The notes below the pieces were generated by a model. It did not search any database. It saw nothing but the letters and a program-made list of their open reading frames with translations, and had not been told where the DNA came from. DNA of 13,099 nucleotides from Alkalimonas sp. (GTDB lineage Bacteria; Pseudomonadota; Gammaproteobacteria; Enterobacterales; Alteromonadaceae), in contig JAIUMG010000056.1 in the NCBI GenBank assembly GCA_022565655.1, positions 1 to 13,099 of the forward strand. Reading direction: 5' to 3'. Shown here in pieces: positions 1 through 5,952 of the stretch (position 1 is its first letter; every line of letters begins with the position of its first letter). The position numbers and the translations under genes were made by a program.

Positions 1-2
1 AA

Positions 3-449
3 CTGACATTACACCTGGTACCGGCGCACCACTTTAACAGCCGCAAACTGTTTAACGATGATAATAAAGCAAAATGGGGTGGCTGGCTGATTGAACATAA
101 GGGAAATACCCTGTTTTTTGCCGGAGATACGGGGTACTCACCACATTTTCGTGATATTCAGCAAAAGTATGGCGATATCGATATCTGCTTGCTGCCGGTG
201 GCCTCTTACCACCATGAAGAACACAGTGAATGGTACCGCTATGTCCATACCACACCAGAAGATGCCTTGGTAGCAGCCGATGAGCTTGGCTGCAAGGTGA
301 TGATACCCTGGGGCTATGGCAATGCCAGCTGGCAAATGGGCGATCACAGTTCGCATTCGCCACTACTGCGCTTGCTGCATATGCAGCAGCAACTGGATAG
401 TCAGGTGCCACTGCTTATTTTAAATGAAGGGGATAGTATCCATCTTTAA
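3..449 (+). CDS. MBL-fold metal-dependent hydrolase (UlaG / NAPE-PLD-like), 3' part
   Basis: The last 148 codons of a gene entering from the left edge, in an open frame running to a TAA stop. The fragment has three metallo-beta-lactamase-fold landmarks: VPAHHF near residue 6, where the His pair is typical of the metal-site region; FFAGDTGY near residue 45, whose Asp normally bridges the two metals; and HTTPEDA near residue 85, matching the HMNPEEA metal-ligand His region of the N-acylphosphatidylethanolamine phospholipase D-like / UlaG-like branch. The N-terminal HxHxDH motif should lie outside the window and was not seen. By family it is a cytoplasmic or membrane-associated phosphodiesterase or lactonase-like hydrolase; the substrate cannot be told. 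It is the only plus-strand gene and converges on the minus-strand accessory patch. Confidence 0.85.
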   Translation: MTLHLVPAHHFNSRKLFNDDNKAKWGGWLIEHKGNTLFFAGDTGYSPHFRDIQQKYGDIDICLLPVASYHHEEHSEWYRYVHTTPEDALVAADELGCKVMIPWGYGNASWQMGDHSSHSPLLRLLHMQQQLDSQVPLLILNEGDSIHL

Positions 450-455
450 CTCTAT

Positions 456-500
456 CCGGCTCTGGCCAGAGCATTAGCTGTTGTTCAGAGCCAGATCCGG
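456..500. repeat. Imperfect inverted repeat between convergent genes, possible weak terminator
   Basis: The left arm CCGGCTCTGGC (456-466) pairs with the right arm GCCAGATCCGG (490-500), with one mismatch in 11 bp and a 23-nt loop. It begins 6 bases after the hydrolase stop and lies between that gene and the minus-strand NTPase fragment, where a bidirectional terminator would be expected. No T-run follows on either strand, so a classical rho-independent terminator is not supported. It could equally be a remnant boundary of the accessory patch. Confidence 0.35.
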
Positions 501-545
501 AAAGCTATAATCCAAAGCAAGCCCTGCTCCGCGACAAGGATTCAT
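474..545 (-). other. Tiny ORF (23 codons) overlapping the NTPase fragment stop
   Basis: An ATG overlapping the TGA of the upstream fragment opens a 23-codon frame that reads MNPCRGAGLALDYSFPDLAL and three more residues to a TAA. The ATGA overlap resembles translational coupling, but no clear ribosome binding site was found and the product is very short. It may be the tail of a decayed gene read in a shifted frame, or chance. No function is proposed. Confidence 0.15.
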
Positions 546-775
546 ACTTTACCAGCCAGCACCAAGCTATACAGCACAGACAAATCTAAGCCACTCACCA
601 CCTGAACACGAGCTTGGCCTCTAGAAAAACAGTTGAACAAATATGTTTTACCTGCGCCCGGATCACCCAGTAATACAATATTTTTTTCTCCTAAAAAATC
701 TGAAAAACAGAAAGTTCTCCTACTTTCTGCATCGTCAAGCTTGGGATAAACCATTTCGACGACTCTATCAATCAT
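542..775 (-). pseudogene. Truncated P-loop NTPase fragment (NACHT/STAND-like Walker A only)
   Basis: A 77-residue reading frame, taking the ATG at 775, which has AAGGTG five bases upstream; a TTG one codon earlier is the alternative. Residues 32-46 carry NIVLLGDPGAGKTYL, a clear Walker A motif (GDPGAGKT, about 37-44) preceded by a hydrophobic strand, as in NACHT/STAND-type signalling ATPases. The frame ends about 33 residues after the P-loop, before any Walker B, sensor or repeat region, whereas functional members are hundreds of residues long. It cannot be a complete ATPase, so it is most likely the N-terminal stub of a decayed gene, perhaps a defence or regulatory NTPase. It lies 39 bases downstream of parE on the same strand. 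The P-loop is certain; the family assignment is inference. Confidence 0.6.
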
Positions 776-826
776 CAAAGCACCTTATTACTCCTTGCCA
801 TAGGAAAATGCTCATCAAAGCTCCTT
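772..826. repeat. Pair of 15-bp direct repeats around RBS/start sequences
   Basis: On the minus strand AAGGAGCTTTGATGA (812-826) and AAGGTGCTTTGATGA (772-786) match at 14 of 15 positions, with start points 40 bases apart. The first copy covers the last parE codons and stop; the second covers the ribosome-binding region and start of the NTPase fragment. Each copy looks like a Shine-Dalgarno sequence five bases before an ATG. From the first copy the ATG reads only 15 codons before a stop. Confidence 0.6.
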
Positions 827-1108
827 GTTCAACCAGTCCTCATGACCATGTCGGATGCGGATGATAAAAATGCAATGATCTGCCACCTGCTGATAAATCA
901 CCAGATGCTGACCTATGGGATGTATCCGGACCGGCGGATTAATCTCTTGCCGAAGTGGTGCCGCTTTAGGATGCTCAGCCAGAAATTCGAAAGTACGGGT
1001 GAATTGCTGGTGATAGCGGCGAGCCTCTTTGACACCAAAGGTTTTGGCACCATACAAAAAGATGTCGATCAGATCCTGCTCTGCCAGCTCACTTAACCGA
1101 TAAGGCAT
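815..1108 (-). CDS. parE: ParE/RelE-superfamily toxin
   Basis: A 97-residue protein of typical ParE toxin length. The N-terminus YRLSELAEQDLIDIFLYGAKTFG, the Arg-Tyr-containing helix (ARRYHQQFTRTFEFLAEHP) and the C-terminal strand block IHPIGQHLVIYQQV...IIRIRHGHEDW follow the standard ParE layout (beta, two helices, then the sheet ending in the R-x-x-H-G-x-x-D-W type tail). ParE toxins poison DNA gyrase; other RelE-fold members cleave ribosome-bound mRNA, and sequence alone makes ParE likelier. The start ATG lies two bases after the antitoxin stop, so the genes are surely coupled. The frame is intact and the toxin may be functional. Confidence 0.88.
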   Translation of the reverse strand: MPYRLSELAEQDLIDIFLYGAKTFGVKEARRYHQQFTRTFEFLAEHPKAAPLRQEINPPVRIHPIGQHLVIYQQVADHCIFIIRIRHGHEDWLNKEL

Positions 1109-1110
1109 TA

Positions 1111-1350
1111 TTAATCAGCCAGTTGTTCCAGTGCCGCCAGTTCTATCTCTACCATTGAGCGCTTACCTTGGCCACTGGCAATACCATCATCAACCAATCG
1201 CTGAATATGTGCAATTTGAGCCGCCTGTTGTTGATCACGGCGGATCAAGTCACGCACATAATCGCTGGCGTTGCTGTAACGCCCACCAGCCGATTGCTGC
1301 TCGACCCAGTCTTTCATTTGATCAGGTAAAGAAACGTTCATTGTTGCCAT
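1111..1350 (-). CDS. parD: ParD-like ribbon-helix-helix antitoxin
   Basis: A 79-residue protein. The N-terminal MNVSLPDQMKDWVEQQ is the beta strand and first helix of a ribbon-helix-helix DNA-binding domain; GGRYSNASDYVRDLIRRD is the turn and second helix with the hallmark SxxSDYVRDLI pattern of ParD/CopG antitoxins. The remaining 30 or so residues form the tail that binds and neutralises the toxin. The ATG at 1350 is preferred because AGGTGA lies five bases upstream; a GTG three codons earlier is possible but would leave the SD sequence at the start codon. Antitoxin-first order and the immediately following parE are typical. These proteins repress their own operon by binding palindromes near the promoter, and one is present at 1388-1402. 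Confidence 0.88.
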   Translation of the reverse strand: MATMNVSLPDQMKDWVEQQSAGGRYSNASDYVRDLIRRDQQQAAQIAHIQRLVDDGIASGQGKRSMVEIELAALEQLAD

Positions 1351-1387
1351 CGGGGTCACCTAAGGTTGAAACATATCACACTTATTA

Positions 1388-1402
1388 TGGCAAAGTTTGC
1401 CA
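1388..1402. promoter_or_regulatory. Perfect palindrome upstream of parD, candidate autoregulatory operator
   Basis: TGGCAAA-G-TTTGCCA is a perfect 7+7 inverted repeat around one central base, centred about 45 bases upstream of the chosen parD start. On the minus strand CATAAT overlaps its downstream edge and could be a -10 hexamer (five of six consensus), with a poor -35. RHH antitoxins bind short palindromes overlapping their promoters, so an operator role is a reasonable inference. It is not a minus-strand terminator for cysE because the T-run precedes the hairpin. Confidence 0.45.
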
Positions 1403-1429
1403 AAAAATCCACTGCGGACTGCTTTTGTG

Positions 1430-2221
1430 TCACTCAGATGCAGCTGTGCTATACAGAAAATTCTGATCCATCGACTCGGCCGGACACTCGCAGCTGCTGC
1501 CCACGATTTTAGCAGGCACACCAACGGCGGTGGTATGTGCCGGTATCGCACTCAGCACCACGGAGCCAGCGCCAATACGGGCACCTTCGCCGATTTCAAT
1601 GTTGCCCAGAATTTTAGCACCGGCACCAATCATCACACCGGAGCGAATTTTTGGATGGCGATCGCCCTGCTGATTGCCGGTGCCCCCAAGGGTCACTCCC
1701 TGCAGAATCGACACATTGTCGCCAATCTCAGCAGTTTCACCGACCACAATGCCAGTAGCGTGATCAAACATCAGGCCATGGCCGATACGGCAGGCCGGGT
1801 GAATATCCACCCCGAACACTTCTGAGCAGCGGCTTTGTAGAAAGCGCGCCAGCTCTTTGCGATTTTGACGCCATAAACAATGCGCCAGCCGGTGCGTTTG
1901 AATAGCATGAAAGCCTTTGAGATGCAGCAGCACATTAAGGTAGGTATCAGCCGCCGGATCGCGATCGAGCACCGCTTTGATATCGTGGGCCACATGGGTC
2001 AGCATTTCATCGCAGTTGACAAAGGCCTGATCAAACAGCTCACGAATGGTAAAAGCAGAGACTACAGCATCGGACAGCTTGTTGGCGACAATAAAGCTGA
2101 GTGCTGATCCCAGGCAATCGTGATTCAGTACACTGGAATAGACATGGCTAGCGAGCAAAGGCTCTTTGGTCACCAGCTCAAATGCTTCCTGTTTCAATTG
2201 CTTCCAGATTTCATGCCGCAT
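1430..2221 (-). CDS. cysE: Serine O-acetyltransferase
   Basis: A 263-residue CysE that transfers acetyl from acetyl-CoA to L-serine, making O-acetylserine, the first committed step of cysteine synthesis in the cytoplasm. Residues 1-135 are the helical N-terminal trimerisation domain; from about 137 there is a left-handed beta helix of hexapeptide repeats. The catalytic landmarks match E. coli CysE: Asp139 (DIHP), His154 (DHATGIVVGET) and His189 (GDRHPKI), plus GGTG and IGAGAKILGNIEIGEGA. The ATG at 2221 is chosen because GAGG lies eight bases upstream and the protein then aligns with known starts; a GTG eight codons upstream is less likely. The C-terminus ends in ...YSTAASE and lacks the GDGI-type terminal Ile that normally docks into CysK, which may affect cysteine-synthase complex formation. 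Confidence 0.95.
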   Translation of the reverse strand: MRHEIWKQLKQEAFELVTKEPLLASHVYSSVLNHDCLGSALSFIVANKLSDAVVSAFTIRELFDQAFVNCDEMLTHVAHDIKAVLDRDPAADTYLNVLLHLKGFHAIQTHRLAHCLWRQNRKELARFLQSRCSEVFGVDIHPACRIGHGLMFDHATGIVVGETAEIGDNVSILQGVTLGGTGNQQGDRHPKIRSGVMIGAGAKILGNIEIGEGARIGAGSVVLSAIPAHTTAVGVPAKIVGSSCECPAESMDQNFLYSTAASE

Positions 2222-2289
2222 GGTATTTGCCTCGCTGTGCTGCACCCGCTGCTGTCAGACCAGCCTAACCGCAACTCAATAGGGTAAAT

Positions 2290-2318
2290 ACGATAGCGGA
2301 TCCACTGCCAACAGGCAA
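2290..2318 (-). promoter_or_regulatory. Candidate sigma-70 promoter for cysE
   Basis: On the minus strand TTGCCT (2318-2313) and TATCGT (2295-2290) are separated by exactly 17 bases; each matches four of six consensus positions. The -10 lies about 70 bases upstream of the cysE start, within the 180-bp gap after the Fic gene. The -35 and spacer sit in an imperfect hairpin, CCATTGCC-TGTT-GGCAGTGG (2302-2321, one mismatch). The rest of the gap shows no other recognisable feature. Confidence 0.4.
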
Positions 2319-2401
2319 TGGATTGGGCAAGAAAAAGGACATCCAGCCATCTAATTGTTTGTTATGGCAGCCGACTTTGTCATCCGTCTGAAGCTCACAA
2401 G

Positions 2402-3436
2402 CTAACCTTTGTACGCTTGTTGCTGGCCCAGTTTGCTAAGACGGTATTGCTGTAACCGGCTATTCGGCTTATCCGGTCTAGTCATTTCAATCAACCCCAC
2501 TGCCAAGGCTGGGCGAAGATAACGCTGCCGGAACGATTCACGATCTTTCAGACCTAATAGCAATTGCAACTCTTGTCGATTAAGAGCTTTATTTGCTTTT
2601 GCCAAGGTTTTGACCAGAGCTTCCACTTGCGGGGTGACTTGCGGCTCGACTTGCGGGGTTATATTCGGCGCTACACTGGCAATCGTTTGCAAAATACTGC
2701 CCAGCATAAACTCAATAAAAGGAGCTGCGTCTGTCTTCTTATTGCTTAGATTGAGCGCTGCATAATAATCGCTCTGATAAGTATGCACCATGCTTTCGAC
2801 TGGCAATTGCGCCAGTAATGGCTGCCAGTGACTTAAAATTAGGGTTTGCCACAAGCGCCCCATCCGGCCATTGCCATCAGCAAAAGGGTGGATAAACTCA
2901 AACTCATAATGAAAGACTGAACTGGCAATCAGTGGGTGCAGTTTGGTAGCCGCCAGCCAACTCAGCAAGTCAGCCATCAACTTTGGCACCCGGCTCGCAG
3001 GTGGTGCCATATGCACCACAACATCAGCATTCATTACACCGACATTGCCACTGCGATACAACCCCGCATCGTCTATCAATCCCGCCATCAAGCTGCGGTG
3101 CGCTTGCAGTAAATGCTGCTCATTCTGAGGCTGCCACTGTGGAAACTGCTCGTAGGCTTTAATGGCATTACGCGCTTCCAGAATATCCTTTGGAGGTGCC
3201 AGCACCCGCTTGCCGTCCAGTATAGCGGTGATTTGTGCTTCGCTCAGGGTATTACCCTCGATAGCCAAGGACCCCTGAATCGTACGAATACGATTCAACC
3301 GACGTAAACGCAGACCCCAGTCACTATCAGCACCCTCTGATACCGCAGCAATACGTCCAAGCTGCTCGCTGATTTCAGCAATCAAGTCAATCATCTTTGG
3401 GGTTATGCTAAAAGGGGGCTGGTAGTGACTAGTCAT
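2402..3436 (-). CDS. Fic-domain protein with N-terminal inhibitory motif (class II)
   Basis: A 344-residue Fic protein. Residues 56-62 read SLAIEGN, the (S/T)xxxE(G/N) inhibitory helix motif that blocks ATP binding in self-inhibited class II Fic proteins. The active-site loop HPFADGNGRMGR (183-194) has every key residue of HxFx(D/E)GNGRxxR: catalytic His183, the Asp and Asn that orient metal and phosphate, and both Arg residues. The domain most often transfers AMP to a protein hydroxyl; the target is unknown. After a TPQV/EPQV/TPQV linker (260-271), residues 275-335 look like a winged-helix DNA-binding domain, suggesting a regulatory role. The ATG at 3436 has GGAG very close upstream; a start 19 codons earlier would overlap the aminotransferase gene by 29 bases and is less likely. 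The frame is intact. Confidence 0.92.
   Translation of the reverse strand: MTSHYQPPFSITPKMIDLIAEISEQLGRIAAVSEGADSDWGLRLRRLNRIRTIQGSLAIEGNTLSEAQITAILDGKRVLAPPKDILEARNAIKAYEQFPQWQPQNEQHLLQAHRSLMAGLIDDAGLYRSGNVGVMNADVVVHMAPPASRVPKLMADLLSWLAATKLHPLIASSVFHYEFEFIHPFADGNGRMGRLWQTLILSHWQPLLAQLPVESMVHTYQSDYYAALNLSNKKTDAAPFIEFMLGSILQTIASVAPNITPQVEPQVTPQVEALVKTLAKANKALNRQELQLLLGLKDRESFRQRYLRPALAVGLIEMTRPDKPNSRLQQYRLSKLGQQQAYKG
2625..2660. repeat. Three tandem 12-bp units encoding the Fic TPQV linker
   Basis: ACTTGCGGGGTG, ACTTGCGGCTCG and ACTTGCGGGGTT follow head to tail. Read on the minus strand they encode the TPQV-EPQV-TPQV linker between the Fic core and the winged-helix-like tail. The units keep the coding frame, so copy-number change would alter linker length without disrupting the protein. 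Confidence 0.8.
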
Positions 3437-3464
3437 TTCTCCGCTCTTAGCTGCGATTGATATC

Positions 3465-4610
3465 CTACCGATTGTAAGGCCTCGATAATACATCCGCCAG
3501 TGCTTTTAAGCAAAGTGCGATGTTCTCGCGTTTGGCGCCGTAGCCCATCAGACCGATGCGCCAGGCTTTGCCAGCTAAGTCACCGAGCCCGGCACCAATC
3601 TCTAAATTGTACTCCTGCAATAAGCGGCTACGCACGGCGGCATCATCAATGCCCTCTGGGATCCAGACGGTGTTAAGTTGCGGCAAACGATGGGCTTCGT
3701 CCACCACAAAGTTCAGCCCCAGTGCTTCGAGGCCAGCTTTTAGTTCCTGATGCATGGTGGCATGACGCTGCCAGGCTTGCTCTAACCCCTCTTTGGCCAA
3801 CAGGCGCAGGCTTTCGTGCAAAGCATACAAAGCATTGACCGGCGCGGTATGGTGGTAGCTGCGTTTGCCCTCACCACTCCAATACCCCATCACCAGGCTT
3901 TGGTCCAAAAACCAGCTTTGTACCGGCCGCGAGCGATTTTGCATGCGCTCAACCGCACGTGGCGAAAACGATACTGGTGACAAGCCAGGCACACAGGATA
4001 AACACTTTTGGCTGCCGGAGTAAATGGCATCAATGCCCCACTCATCTACCCGCAACTCCACGCCGCCTAGCGAGGTGACCGCATCGACAATCGTCAAGCA
4101 ATCGTGCTGTTGCGCCAACGAGCATAAGCTTCTGGCATCCGACAGCGCCCCGGTCGAGGTTTCCGCATGCACAAAGGCGAGAAAGTGCGCTTCAGAGTGC
4201 TGCTTAAGCGCCTGCTCGACCACGGCTGGGTCAACCGGCTCGCCCCAGGGGAAATCCAACACGATGGCGGTAGCGCCACAACGTTCGACATTCTGCCGCA
4301 TCCGCTCACCAAAAACGCCATTACGACACACCAACACGGTATCACCCGGCTCTAGCAAGTTTACAAAGCAGGTTTCCATACCGGCAGAACCCGGCGCAGA
4401 TACCGCCAATGTCATCAAATTCTCGGTTTGAAAGGCATACTGCAGCAAACTGCGCAGTTCGTCCATCATGCCGATAAATAATGGGTCCAGATGGCCAATG
4501 GTCGGTTTGGCCTGGGCTGCCAGTACTTCAGGGTAGACATCGGAAGGCCCAGGCCCCATCAGAATGCGGCGCGGCGGGTAAAAAGGTACAAAATCAGGGG
4601 CTGGGATCAT
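3465..4610 (-). CDS. Class V PLP aminotransferase (alanine-glyoxylate / serine-pyruvate type)
   Basis: A 381-residue fold-type I aminotransferase. MGPGPSDVYPEVLAAQAKPTIGHLDPLF (18-45) is the signature N-terminus of the alanine-glyoxylate / serine-glyoxylate aminotransferase family. VSAPGSAGMET (70-80) forms the PLP-phosphate region, ETSTGAL (150-156) is a family motif, Asp176 in VDAVTSLGG should contact the pyridine nitrogen, and Lys202 in SGSQKCLS is the Schiff-base lysine. It moves an amino group between a small amino acid and glyoxylate or pyruvate in the cytoplasm; the exact pair (Ala, Ser or phosphonate substrates) cannot be decided. The ATG at 4610 is preferred because AGGAG lies seven bases upstream and the family begins here; the frame stays open 29 codons further back. 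It follows gspN on the same strand after 121 bp, a gap with no convincing terminator or promoter. Confidence 0.93.
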   Translation of the reverse strand: MIPAPDFVPFYPPRRILMGPGPSDVYPEVLAAQAKPTIGHLDPLFIGMMDELRSLLQYAFQTENLMTLAVSAPGSAGMETCFVNLLEPGDTVLVCRNGVFGERMRQNVERCGATAIVLDFPWGEPVDPAVVEQALKQHSEAHFLAFVHAETSTGALSDARSLCSLAQQHDCLTIVDAVTSLGGVELRVDEWGIDAIYSGSQKCLSCVPGLSPVSFSPRAVERMQNRSRPVQSWFLDQSLVMGYWSGEGKRSYHHTAPVNALYALHESLRLLAKEGLEQAWQRHATMHQELKAGLEALGLNFVVDEAHRLPQLNTVWIPEGIDDAAVRSRLLQEYNLEIGAGLGDLAGKAWRIGLMGYGAKRENIALCLKALADVLSRPYNR

Positions 4611-4731
4611 CGGGTTCTCCTGCAATACAACCGGCAAAAAAACCAGCCTAGCAAAATCGACACTATTTCGCTGCTGATTGCGATTAATACCGGGCATTCA
4701 TTGCTGAAATATCAACAAAAGTTAGCACAGG

Positions 4732-5475
4732 CTAAAACCGGATCCGATAGCGGCCTTCATCATCCGGTGCGCCGACAAACTGCATGGCCTGATGCACTTC
4801 TTCTGGCATCGAGCTGTCTGGCTTTAAAGTACCATCGACCGTAAAGTGGCCGCCGGCCGCCAATCGCGCACTGACATCCAGACCCAATGGGTTATCGCCA
4901 TCGGTTAATAGCACCAGCTCACCGTCTTCACAGTGCAGGGTGGCAAAAATATGCTGCAGATCGATCCAGCCTGTCGGTGGCTCCAACCGGGCCTCTTGCC
5001 AGCTAGCCTGGCCGCTTAATTGTTGGCACCAGGGCTCGCCCTGTCGATACTGCTCAATATCCACCATCAACTGGCCATCGGCGTCTATGGGTAAAGGCAG
5101 TGTCAGCATCGGCGCCAGTTGTGCAACTGGGTAACGCAGTAGCGTATCACTTAGCTGCAAACCGGATACGCCATAACGTAGCCGCCCCTTCAGGTAAGGC
5201 TGCTGCGACTCGGCCAGTTCGCCAGCCTGCACATCCACCAGCACATGACCGGTCAACAATGACCAGGGTTTCAACTGCCACTGAATGGAGCGCAGCTCCA
5301 GTGATTGATAACGCAGCGCCGTTAGCTGGCCTTGCCACAAGGTGCCTTGCACCAGGCCAAGACGCACATCAGCCGGCAAGGGGGCCAGCTTTAACCACCA
5401 GGCCGCTGGCGTTAAAATAAATAAGCTCAACAGATACACCAGGCTGCCAAGCAATACCATCGTTCGAATACGCAT
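4732..5475 (-). CDS. gspN: Type II secretion system protein GspN
   Basis: A 247-residue protein with one N-terminal membrane segment (about 5-25) followed by a periplasmic domain. LGLVQGTLWQGQLTALRY and the repeated short strand patterns match the GspN family, and Cys150 and Cys182 could form a periplasmic disulfide. GspN is an accessory and often dispensable T2SS component of uncertain role. The ATG directly abuts the gspM stop (TAAATG), and the gene ends the gsp operon. Identification rests on position and overall pattern more than on a single motif, but both agree. Confidence 0.9.
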   Translation of the reverse strand: MRIRTMVLLGSLVYLLSLFILTPAAWWLKLAPLPADVRLGLVQGTLWQGQLTALRYQSLELRSIQWQLKPWSLLTGHVLVDVQAGELAESQQPYLKGRLRYGVSGLQLSDTLLRYPVAQLAPMLTLPLPIDADGQLMVDIEQYRQGEPWCQQLSGQASWQEARLEPPTGWIDLQHIFATLHCEDGELVLLTDGDNPLGLDVSARLAAGGHFTVDGTLKPDSSMPEEVHQAMQFVGAPDDEGRYRIRF

Positions 5476-5952
5476 TTACTCTACCAAAATTCGTCGCACC
5501 TGGACGATACCAGGCTGATTCGACAGACTGACATCCAGATTCACCAGACGCAAGCCATGCTGATAATGCAGATCATGCAGCCAGCGCAGCAGCTGCTCGA
5601 AAGCCACGTCATCCAGCACCAGCTGCATCTGCTCGTTTTGTGGCTGCATCCGATTGACCCGAATGCCATACTGGCGGGCGCTGGTGGTAAGGATCTGCGA
5701 CAAACTACCAGAGCTACGCTCAATACTGACGCCGGATTGCTGCAGCTGAGGTAACACCGAGTGCAACCAGTCTAATTGTTGCTCTGCTTGCTGCAAGGCA
5801 CGTTGGTTGGTGGCTTTCGCCTGATGCACCGGCTGCCAGATCAGCCAGTAAAACAAGAAAATAGCGACCGCAACCGCGCACACCAGCACCAAGCGCTGTT
5901 CTCGCTGCTGCAAAGACAGCCACCACTGCTCAAATTGCTGCTTGATGTTCAT
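5476..5952 (-). CDS. gspM: Type II secretion system inner-membrane protein GspM
   Basis: A 158-residue bitopic protein. A short cytoplasmic start (FEQWWLSLQQREQRL) precedes a single transmembrane helix (about 20-40, LVLVCAVAVAIFLFYWLIW), then a heptad-rich periplasmic stretch (45-70) and a C-terminal ferredoxin-like domain. GspM partners GspL in the inner-membrane platform that couples the GspE ATPase to pseudopilus assembly. The ATG overlaps the gspL stop by four bases (ATGA) and has GAGGAG seven bases upstream. Confidence 0.93.
   Translation of the reverse strand: MNIKQQFEQWWLSLQQREQRLVLVCAVAVAIFLFYWLIWQPVHQAKATNQRALQQAEQQLDWLHSVLPQLQQSGVSIERSSGSLSQILTTSARQYGIRVNRMQPQNEQMQLVLDDVAFEQLLRWLHDLHYQHGLRLVNLDVSLSNQPGIVQVRRILVE

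Noticed and set aside
441..500. Possible integron attC-like site in the inverted repeat after the hydrolase gene
   Set aside because: CTTTAAC resembles one core site only loosely, and no GTTRRRY partner is placed correctly in the right arm.
1403..1425. Rho-independent terminator of cysE
   Set aside because: A T-run exists on the minus strand, but the preceding stem (TCCG/TGGA with a 3-nt loop) is too short and contains a wobble pair.
4631..4731. Promoter for the aminotransferase gene (TTGATA with TATTAA)
   Set aside because: The spacing is 20 bases, and no other hexamer pair was better.
4717..4736. Terminator at the gspN stop (TTAGC-CTGT-GCTAA then CTTTTGTT on the minus strand)
   Set aside because: The stem is only five base pairs, AT-rich and overlaps the stop codon; too weak to call.
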